Assembly: GCA_002503885.1 (NCBI GenBank)
Contig: DASQ01000149.1
Location: 1 to 16,875, forward strand
Length of the DNA: 16,875 nt
From: Methanoculleus marisnigri
GTDB lineage: Archaea; Halobacteriota; Methanomicrobia; Methanomicrobiales; Methanoculleaceae
Direction of reading: 5' to 3'
Positions 11,581 to 16,875 of the stretch are shown here, in pieces (within the stretch, counting starts at the first letter, position 1; each line of letters opens with the position of its first letter). The notes beneath the pieces are model-generated. The model worked only from the letters and a program-made list of their open reading frames with translations, made no database searches and was not told the DNA's origin. The position numbers and the translations under genes were made by a program.

Positions 11581-13839
11581 TTACTCCGGGACCCCGGCCG
11601 CCGCCGGGACCCGGGAGTGTCCGGTGTAGCGGTGCATCAGCGAGAGGATTGCTGGCATCACGATGATCGCGCCCACGAGCGAGAACCCGACCGATATGAC
11701 CGTCACGATCCCGAAGTTGCTGATGATGTTGAAGTTCGAGAGGGTGAGCGCCGAGAACCCGAAGACCGTCGTCAGCCCGGACACCGTGATGGCCGTCCCG
11801 ATCTTCTGCACGGCGGTCTGGATGGCGTCGAGGAACTCCATGCCCCGGGCAAGTTCCTCCTCGCACCGCTCCATGATCAGGATGGTGTACTCGGACGCGA
11901 CCCCGATCGTCATCGACCCGAGGACGGCCGTCAGCGGCGTGTAGTCGAGACCGAGGAGGTACATGATCGCCCCGTTCCAGCCCACGATGAAGACGATCGG
12001 GATGACCGGCGAAATAGCGCCGAATTTCCGGTAGACCAGGATCAGGAACCCGAGGATGAAGGCAAACCCGAGCGCGGTCATGTACAGCCTTGACTCGCTG
12101 ATGTCGTCCATGACGGCGGAAAACATCTCCATGGTGCCGGTGATCTTCACCGTCACGCCGGCCGGCGGGTTGTTCCACACAACGTCGCCCTGTATCCTCT
12201 CGACGAGGTCGCGGGCGACGCTCATCTCCATATCGACCGTCGAGAACTGGACCACTGCCTCCATGTTCCCATCGAGGTAACTCTTCAGGGTTGAATCCGG
12301 GATCCGGGCGATGACATTGTCGACCTCTCTCTCGGTTGAAGGCAGCACCCCATCGTTGTTCTCACGGATCAGGGTTGCGATGCTGGTGACGCCGGTGATC
12401 TTGTCGTTGTGCTCCTGCTCGTAGACCCCGAACCGGTCTATCCAGGCAAGCGTATCCGGGGAAAGGACGTCGTCTGCGAGCACGACGACCGGGATGGTGC
12501 TGGTTGACCCCATGGTCCGGGTGAGTTTCTCCATATTCCGGAGGGCCGGCATGTCATCGGGGACAAAGGTCTTCTCGTCAGCGCTGATGGGGACGCTCTG
12601 GTCGAGGTAGAAGCCCCCCGCGGCGACCACCGTAAAGAGCAGGATGACCGAGATTGGATGTTTTGCGACGGTGTAGGCCAGCCGCCCGAGGAGGCGGTCA
12701 TAGCGGTCGATGAAGGAGTTCCCGGGTTCCGGGGTGGGGTCGGAGGGTGTGGCCCCGGTCTTCGCCCGGTAGCGGGTGACGATTACAAAGACCGGGACGA
12801 TGATGAGCGCCGCAACGTAGCAGCAAATTACCCCGATGGTGCAGACCATCCCGAAGTCGGCAATCATCGGCACCGGCGCAAAGAACATCGCGATGAACCC
12901 GAGCGCCGTCGCCGACATCGCGATCAGGACCGAGGGGCCCATCTGCGTGACGGTGGCCCGTACGGCCTCCGGGATCGTGCCTTGCCGGATCTCTTCGTCG
13001 AACCGGGCGTGGAACTGGATCGCGTAATCGATCCCGATCCCGATCAACACCGGGAACGCCGCGATCACCGTCATGCTGATCGGGATCCCGAAGAGGCCCA
13101 TGAACCCGAAGGTCATGATGAGCCCGACTGCCACGATCCCGACGGGAAGGAGACGGTATCTGACGTGAGCAAAGAGGAACGTCACGGCGAGGACCATTAA
13201 AAGCATGGCTACGAGGATCAGCGTACCCATCTGGGACCCCATCGCCTCGCTCATCTCCTTCACGAACGCCGGTTCTCCGGATACGGTGACCGTGACGCCC
13301 GGCGGCGGTCCCGATATGCGGATGGCGGTTGCCATGTTATCGAGAACCTGCATCTGTGCATCCTGGGAGACGCCCGGTTCGAGGGCGATGACGCTGATCG
13401 TCATCAGGTCCGAGGGCAGCATCCTCTCGACCATCTCCGGCGGGGCCTGAGAGATGATCCCGTCGATCTCCGCTTTGGACGACGGCAGGGTGCCGCCGTT
13501 GGCCTGTTTAAGGAGATCGACGACGCCTGAAACTTCATCGACGTAGCGTTCATTCCTGAGATCTTCCTGGAGGTTGTCGATGTACCTGAGGATCTCGGTG
13601 TTTCGTACGCTGTCCGCCTCATAGATGATCATGATGGCGTCGGAGCCGTATGTCTCGGTGTAGTGATCCAGGAGCGCGCCGCGGGGCGTGGTCTTATCGA
13701 GGTAGGTGTCGTCGCCGGTCTCCATCGATACCATCGAGAGGCCGAAGCACGCCACGATGAAGATGGCTGCAGCGACTCCGGCGACGGTCCAGGTGTGGTT
13801 GTTGATGGCGCTTGCGAGCCACTCGTACGGGTTCTTCAT
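11581..13839 (-). CDS. RND-superfamily exporter (COG1033/MMPL-like)
   Basis: This 752-residue protein has two matching halves. Each has one N-terminal membrane helix (about 17-36 and 396-412), a large extracytoplasmic domain, then a block of five helices (about 206-355 and 587-735). The duplication shows in GVVDLLKQANGGTLPSSKAE (105-124) against a similar stretch at 485-504, and in PPPGVTVTVSGEP against PPAGVTVKITGTM. The charged residue of the fourth helix is D271 in GIGIDYAIQFHARFDEE, replaced by E650 in GVASEYTILIMERCEEE. Such proteins are proton-driven exporters of hydrophobic compounds or lipids; the substrate is unknown. The ATG overlaps the stop of the upstream small gene by four bases (ATGA), so the two are co-translated. 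Confidence 0.88.
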   Translation of the reverse strand: MKNPYEWLASAINNHTWTVAGVAAAIFIVACFGLSMVSMETGDDTYLDKTTPRGALLDHYTETYGSDAIMIIYEADSVRNTEILRYIDNLQEDLRNERYVDEVSGVVDLLKQANGGTLPSSKAEIDGIISQAPPEMVERMLPSDLMTISVIALEPGVSQDAQMQVLDNMATAIRISGPPPGVTVTVSGEPAFVKEMSEAMGSQMGTLILVAMLLMVLAVTFLFAHVRYRLLPVGIVAVGLIMTFGFMGLFGIPISMTVIAAFPVLIGIGIDYAIQFHARFDEEIRQGTIPEAVRATVTQMGPSVLIAMSATALGFIAMFFAPVPMIADFGMVCTIGVICCYVAALIIVPVFVIVTRYRAKTGATPSDPTPEPGNSFIDRYDRLLGRLAYTVAKHPISVILLFTVVAAGGFYLDQSVPISADEKTFVPDDMPALRNMEKLTRTMGSTSTIPVVVLADDVLSPDTLAWIDRFGVYEQEHNDKITGVTSIATLIRENNDGVLPSTEREVDNVIARIPDSTLKSYLDGNMEAVVQFSTVDMEMSVARDLVERIQGDVVWNNPPAGVTVKITGTMEMFSAVMDDISESRLYMTALGFAFILGFLILVYRKFGAISPVIPIVFIVGWNGAIMYLLGLDYTPLTAVLGSMTIGVASEYTILIMERCEEELARGMEFLDAIQTAVQKIGTAITVSGLTTVFGFSALTLSNFNIISNFGIVTVISVGFSLVGAIIVMPAILSLMHRYTGHSRVPAAAGVPE

Positions 13840-14174
13840 GCGTGCTCCTCCGGCATGTTCACCTCATACTCGCCGATGATCGCGAGAGTCACCGCACGGG
13901 CGACCTCGTCGTCGCTCCTTCCGGTGGGCTCGATGCCGTACTCCTCCGCGATGCGCCGGAGCCTGGTGGGGTCGAGGATCCGGTAACTGCGGCCTGTCTC
14001 GCCGGCTTTCGCCGCTGCGGCCAGAACACACGAGAGCAGGGATGCTACGGGCTCATCGTCCATGGCGAGGCGGTGGAGCAGGGCCACGGCCCGCTGACAG
14101 TCTGCCGGGGGGAGGAACCCGGCCTCGGTCCATACCGGGTCGGTCTCCTCATGAAACGGCTCCTTATATGACAT
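13836..14174 (-). CDS. Small protein resembling a helical domain of CO dehydrogenase (CooS)
   Basis: This 112-residue soluble, acidic protein has no signal peptide or membrane segment. Residues 64-103, with YRILDPTRLRRIAEEYGIEP then GRSDDEVARAVTLAIIGEYE, follow the pattern of the helical N-terminal part of nickel CO dehydrogenases (Y-x-I-x-D, L-x-R-I-A, G-I-E, G-x-S-x-x-E-x-A). None of the cluster-binding cysteine motifs is present; it has only C26 and C49. I therefore see it as a stand-alone copy of that fold rather than an enzyme. It is translationally coupled to the RND exporter. Start ATG 14174 (MSYKEPFHEE) is the only reasonable choice, although no good ribosome site precedes it. The relation is from recalled sequence patterns and needs a profile search. 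Confidence 0.6.
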   Translation of the reverse strand: MSYKEPFHEETDPVWTEAGFLPPADCQRAVALLHRLAMDDEPVASLLSCVLAAAAKAGETGRSYRILDPTRLRRIAEEYGIEPTGRSDDEVARAVTLAIIGEYEVNMPEEHA

Positions 14175-14486
14175 CTGTCGATGCGCCGGCCTCCGGCACG
14201 GGTGTTCATCGGAACCCCGGCAGGGTCCGGTTCTACGGGTAGTTGTGCAGTTCACGTCTCTCCTCGCTATATATTGCTCATCTGCTGGAGGTACTGTTTC
14301 CGTGGGACCGGAGATGAACTTACTGCAACCCGGGCGGGGACCGGTATCGGCGACCGGTGCCCGCACAGGATCGTTTGCAGCCGGTTCTCGTGTGCTTCCC
14401 ATATCGATCAGTACTGGAGAACCGGGGTGTTCAAGATTCTCCCGTATATGTACGGGTTTTATCTGCGGCAGGGTCCCACGCGATGT
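14175..14486. other. Divergent intergenic region between the CooS-like gene and the HTH_10 gene
   Basis: No convincing gene lies in these 312 bases. Overlapping open frames here have no recognisable protein features and disagree in frame with the downstream gene. TATATATT at 14268-14275 could serve a minus-strand transcript of the CooS-like/RND operon. Near the right end are an inverted repeat and TATA box, listed separately. Confidence 0.5.
14441..14456. promoter_or_regulatory. Inverted repeat next to the HTH_10 gene TATA box
   Basis: CCCGTA-TATG-TACGGG is a perfect 6-bp inverted repeat directly abutting TTTTATCT (14457-14464). The latter is a TATA-like box about 25-30 bases before ATG 14487. 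A regulator bound here could block the transcription factors at the TATA box, so it may be an operator, possibly autoregulatory. The hairpin followed by TTTT could alternatively be a terminator for something upstream, but no gene is seen there. Confidence 0.4.
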
Positions 14487-15172
14487 ATGCGCAAGATGAC
14501 CGTCGAGGTCTGCCTGAAGGATCCGCTGATGGGCATGCCCCCCGACGCAGAGGCTCTCAACCGGGCGCGGTGAAAGACCTCCTGGACAGGGTCGAATCCG
14601 TGAAAGTCCTCGAGCTGCTCAAGATGAACTTTGAGCGGGGAGAGGAGACGGTGGTTGCCGAGATCACGATGAAAGAGGGATACGCCATCGAGGATCTTGA
14701 GTTCCCGGAAATCCTCGGGTCTCTTGAGGTGCTCAAGGCCGATGGCCGGGCTTGCACCTGTCTTGTGTGGTACGTCATCCGGGACGAGTTCCTGCTGGAG
14801 AAGATGCGCGAGTTCGACCTGAATGTCATCTGGCCCTCCCCCATATACAAGTCTCGCGACCTGTTCGTCTACGCCTGCATCGGCGAGGCCGAGAACCTGA
14901 ACAAGATCCTCCGTCTCATGTCCACCTACGGGGAGGTCCGGAACGTCATCTTCGAGGAAGCAACCTTTTCCGGGAACGATCCCCTCTCACGGCTCACTCC
15001 CCGGCAGAGGGACCTGCTGATCGCGGCAAAACAGTATGGCTACTATGAGTACCCTCGTAGGATCAACAGCCAGCAGCTCGCGGAGAAGGTGGGCATCAGC
15101 AAAGCCACCGCGATAGAGCACCTGCGAAAGGCAGAGGCACGGCTCATTTCCACGCTCCTTGCAGGGTACTGA
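14487..15172 (+). pseudogene. HTH_10 (bacterio-opsin-activator-like) regulator with 5' frameshift
   Basis: The C-terminal part (about the last 59 residues) is an HTH_10 DNA-binding domain: LTPRQRDLLIAAKQYGYYEY then INSQQLAEKVGISKATAIEH. Before it is a ligand-type domain (VVAEITMKEGYAIEDLEFPE and CTCLVWYVI). In this frame the earliest sensible start is GTG 14570. The family's expected N-terminus, MRKMTVEVCLKDPLMGMPPD, lies in another frame from ATG 14487 and ends at TGA 14571-14573, overlapping that GTG by four bases. A one-base insertion near 14565-14572 would give one protein of about 228 residues. Either the base is missing, or the gene is really split into a 28-residue leader peptide and a 200-residue protein. 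It may control the neighbouring exporter or itself. Confidence 0.7.
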
Positions 15173-15587
15173 CGGCAGGTGCCGCCTGTCCCGGCATACC
15201 GTGGAATAGAAGCATCCCCGGGAGAGGCAGCAGTTCGGGCGGCGGGTCAGCCACACCCCGGGCCCGCCGCCGGATACGTTCCAGGGCATGTTGATGACCG
15301 ATCTCCCGGTCTTCGGAGGATATTCCTATCCGGGGTATCTGTTGGTTCAGGTGGTATCGCTCTTGCGTGCTGCTCTAATTCGTCCTCACCGGGACAGCCT
15401 TCTTCGAAGGTGGGTATTCCCGGCCTGGCGAGCCGACCCGTTCTGCGTGGGGGTCGGTTCGGGGTGTATGCCTGGCCTCTGCGGGCGGCTGTTATGGGGG
15501 ACGTTCTTGCGAGAGATGGGTTCTCTCTCGCCGATCTATCCGTCTCTCCCGGAAACCATAAGTGTGTTGCAACTCAATAGAGGTGCA
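15173..15587. other. Intergenic region upstream of the TrmB-family gene
   Basis: I see no gene in these 415 bases; open frames here lack recognisable features. CCGACCC at 15433-15439 and GGGTCGG at 15451-15457 make a 7-bp stem with an 11-base loop. GTTGCAAC at 15566-15573 is a short perfect palindrome 15 bases before the trmB-like start. No strong TATA box is visible; CCATAAGTG near 15557-15565 is the nearest A/T-rich candidate. Confidence 0.4.
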
Positions 15588-16346
15588 ATGACTGCTGAGA
15601 TTCTCCCCGGGCTGCGGGCTCTCGGGATGAACGAGTATGAGGCGAACGTCTACTCCACGCTTGTCGGGCTGCAGAAAGCGACCGCGCGGGACATCCACGA
15701 GATAAGTGGGGTCCCCCGGGGACGTATCTACGAGATCTTAAACGACCTGGCCCGGCGGGGGTTCATCGGGGTGGAAGAGGGTTCTCCAGCCTCCTACTAC
15801 GTGCTGGACGTCGACGTGGTCTTTGACCGGCTAAAAGACGATTACATCCGCTCCCTTGATGAGACACGCGAGGCGCTAAAGAGCCTCTCGGTCAAACCGC
15901 GCCTTCCTCCTGTCTCGTTCTTCATCCTCCGGAGCGGCTGGGCGATTGAGAACCATATCTCCTCGCTCTTCCGCCGGGTGAAGAAGAGCATGGTGATCCT
16001 CTGCTACAACCCCGAGTTCCTCCGGAGATACTATACGCTCATCAAGCCGCTTGAGAGGAAGATCGATCTCTACGTGGTCGTGCAGAGGAGAGAGGAGTAC
16101 GCCGACATCAATCTTCCCATCTACGAGGCCGAAGGAACCGTGATCGAACTCCTGCATGCCCGGCCGGCAATGGATGAGTCCGGGCCAGACGGTGTGAGGA
16201 TGGACGAGTGCGCGATCCTGGTCGACGGCCGGGATCTCTTCGCCATTACCACTGCGGGGTCCGGACGGTATGCGGTGATCGGCTCGGATATGCCGCTCAT
16301 CAACTACCTGCAGAAGACGATCGTCGAGCGGCTCAAGGAGGCGTGA
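15588..16346 (+). CDS. TrmB-family transcriptional regulator
   Basis: This 252-residue protein has an N-terminal winged helix (about 8-60) with GMNEYEANVYSTLVGLQKAT, DIHEISGVPRGRIYEILNDL and ARRGFIGVEEG, the signature of TrmB. A helical linker (about 75-100) and a C-terminal phospholipase-D-like effector region follow (VSFFILRSGWAIENHI; KKSMVILCYNPEF; ECAILVDGRDLFAITT). TrmB proteins usually sense sugars or other metabolites. The start is ATG 15588, with AGAGGTG just upstream; longer frames back to 15288 have no family support. No target can be named from the context, and the HTH_10 gene upstream is a separate unit. Confidence 0.85.
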   Translation: MTAEILPGLRALGMNEYEANVYSTLVGLQKATARDIHEISGVPRGRIYEILNDLARRGFIGVEEGSPASYYVLDVDVVFDRLKDDYIRSLDETREALKSLSVKPRLPPVSFFILRSGWAIENHISSLFRRVKKSMVILCYNPEFLRRYYTLIKPLERKIDLYVVVQRREEYADINLPIYEAEGTVIELLHARPAMDESGPDGVRMDECAILVDGRDLFAITTAGSGRYAVIGSDMPLINYLQKTIVERLKEA

Positions 16347-16428
16347 GGGGGGCTGGCCGGTCGGGTCAGGGGAGAGGGGGCGTGCCCTTCCGGGTACCTT
16401 TCGGTGGTCACCTGCACCGCGTCCATGG

Positions 16429-16603
16429 TTATCTCCCGTTTTGCCTGCCAGGGACGTGGACTGCCTTCAGCCGTTCCTTAAGTGTCGGGATGTCGGAATG
16501 TGCAGTTTCCCAGACGATCTCAAGACTGACACCGAAATAGTGGTGGATGAGTTTGTCCCGCATTCCAGCGATGAAACGCCATGGAACTTCGGGATACTGT
16601 TCT
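16429..16603 (-). pseudogene. HepT/DUF86 toxin, C-terminal remnant cut by IS insertion
   Basis: The minus-strand frame of 57 residues reads YPEVPWRFIAGMRDKLIHHY, FGVSLEIVWETAHSDIPTLK, ERLKAV and stops at TAA 16431-16429. The R-D-K-L-I-H-H-Y stretch is the conserved RX4HXY motif of HepT, an HEPN-fold RNase toxin whose tyrosine is AMPylated by its MntA antitoxin. The gene's 5' part is missing because the IS right end begins at 16604. If the original target was TTGAT, the uninterrupted gene read L-I-E-Q-Y-P-E-V-P-W, which continues the frame cleanly. The MntA partner is not in the window. The remnant keeps the catalytic motif but has no start codon of its own. Confidence 0.82.
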
Positions 16604-16639
16604 GTCAACTACCCCCGGTTAAAACCGGGGGCTTGCAGC
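16604..16639 (-). repeat. IS right-end repeat, copy 2 (possible omega-RNA/reRNA 3' end)
   Basis: This is an exact inverted copy of 31-66, with the same 20-base hairpin (16612-16631). If it forms the 3' scaffold of a TnpB guide RNA, the guide would begin on the minus strand at 16603 with AGAACAGTATCCCGAAGTTC, which is hepT sequence. Confidence 0.65.
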
Positions 16640-16875
16640 TAGAATCATCGGAGATGCTTCTGCTACCATAGGCTGGTTGGCGGCAGCCCTGAAGGCAATG
16701 TTTTTCGCAGCATTTGTGTCAGCAGGTTCGGTGTGGCCGCACGCCCTACACCAAACGAGGTTTCTGGTTTTCCGGTTTTTCCGGTCAACCTATCCACAGG
16801 CCGAGCATCCCTGGCTCGTGTATGCCGGATCAACTAAGACCACCGGCACTCCTGCTCGTGCGGCCTTATAGGAAA
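16619..16875 (-). pseudogene. tnpB: TnpB C-terminal region with an in-frame amber codon
   Basis: The minus-strand frame shows VDPAYTSQGCSACG, a stop (TAG, 16792-16790), then VDRKNRKTRN, WCRACGHTEPADTNAAKNIA and a tail to TAA 16621-16619. This is the four-cysteine zinc finger (CSAC...CRAC) and RuvC-III motif (the D of ADTNAAKNI) of TnpB RNA-guided nucleases. The TAG stands where the family has tyrosine or histidine (CGY/CGH-VDRKNR); a change from TAT or TAC is one base. Unless suppressed, the stop removes the second zinc-finger half and the last catalytic aspartate, so this copy should be inactive. The N-terminal part is outside the window. Confidence 0.85.

Larger units (their letters stand above)
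16604..16875 (-). mobile_element. Right end of a second IS200/IS605-family (tnpB) element
   Basis: The element runs off the right window edge and points leftwards. It ends TAGTTGAC on the minus strand (16611-16604), after the hairpin at 16631-16612. Its last 36 bases are identical to 31-66, while the sequence further inside differs from the left copy. It is inserted in a hepT gene without a target duplication visible on this side. The two copies at the window ends face each other, their right ends converging on the 16.5 kb between. Confidence 0.85.

Noticed and set aside
11459..12178. Minus-strand frame overlapping the end of the RND exporter
   Set aside because: His/Arg/Asp-rich composition typical of a shifted shadow frame; the exporter frame carries the membrane helices.
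15179..15580. Open frames in the gap before the TrmB gene, including an N-terminal extension from 15288
   Set aside because: No conserved features; the TrmB winged helix starts just after ATG 15588, which has its own ribosome site.
1..16875. Composite transposon or genomic island bounded by the two IS ends
   Set aside because: The interior carries core metabolic genes with uniform base composition, the elements interrupt two unrelated genes (nadA and hepT), and IS200/IS605-family elements rarely mobilise long internal segments. Both edges lying in a repeat are as well explained by a contig ending at repeats.
16619..16875. Pyrrolysine at the TnpB TAG
   Set aside because: No pyl genes are visible, the group is not known for pyrrolysine use, and the position is a structural residue in the family. 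It is kept only as a check.
1..16875. CRISPR array, tRNA or rRNA genes
   Set aside because: No regularly spaced repeats and no tRNA- or rRNA-like sequence were seen on reading both strands.

Overview
The window looks like a chromosomal segment of a methanogenic archaeon of the order Methanomicrobiales, probably Methanoculleus or a close relative. The reasons are high G+C coding sequence, archaeal TATA boxes close to start codons (for example TTTATATA on the minus strand at 11467-11460), archaeal regulators (an HTH_10 protein, a TrmB protein, a COG2522-type XRE regulator), a TtuA/Ncs6-type tRNA thiolase beside a small ubiquitin-like protein, a COG1033 RND exporter and a biotin-synthase-related radical SAM enzyme. 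The genus is an inference from gene content and cannot be proved here.

Layout. 1-66 is the right end of an IS200/IS605-family (tnpB-bearing) element that has cut off the 3' end of nadA (minus strand, 67-869). 1012-1332 is a small unrecognised gene with an in-frame TGA. 1390-2324 (minus) is a radical SAM gene with an apparent frameshift near its 5' end. 2484-3591 (plus) encodes a ThiS/MoaD-like sulfur carrier and a TtuA/Ncs6-like thiolase. 3601-6700 (minus) is a tightly packed operon reading regulator, larE-like, sufS-like, fdhD. Divergent from it, 6813-9842 (plus) reads nifS, iscU/nifU, moeB-like E1, moaD, moaE, followed by a QueG-like double [4Fe-4S] protein. 10728-11426 is a conserved-TM-helix (MscS-like) membrane protein. 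11581-14174 (minus) is a small protein resembling a helical piece of CO dehydrogenase, coupled to an RND exporter. 14487-15172 is an HTH_10 regulator with a frameshift, and 15588-16346 is a TrmB-family regulator. 16429-16603 (minus) is the C-terminal part of a HepT/DUF86 toxin, interrupted by a second IS200/IS605-family end (16604 to the window edge). That element's tnpB carries an amber codon.

How it works together. The centre (about 2.4-9.9 kb) is a sulfur-mobilisation hub. Two cysteine desulfurases (SufS-type and NifS/IscS-type), an Fe-S scaffold, one E1-like adenylating enzyme, two small GG-ended sulfur carriers, molybdopterin synthase, a three-cysteine LarE-like sulfur transferase, FdhD and a tRNA thiolase together would feed sulfur to Fe-S clusters, molybdopterin, formate dehydrogenase and tRNA. 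A near-identical palindrome (core TTAACAATTGTGAA or its perfect form GTTAACAATTGTTAAC) lies upstream of nadA, upstream of the radical SAM gene, and in the regulator/nifS divergent promoter. That points to a single regulon of Fe-S enzymes and Fe-S/sulfur-delivery genes. The Cys-containing XRE-type regulator encoded at the locus is the obvious candidate for its controller. This is the most interesting signal I found.

Caution. Several genes carry single-base lesions (nadA start, radical SAM 5' end, HTH_10 5' end, TGA and TAG stops). Both window ends lie inside the same repeated IS end, so the window could be a whole contig broken at repeats, and some lesions could be sequencing errors.
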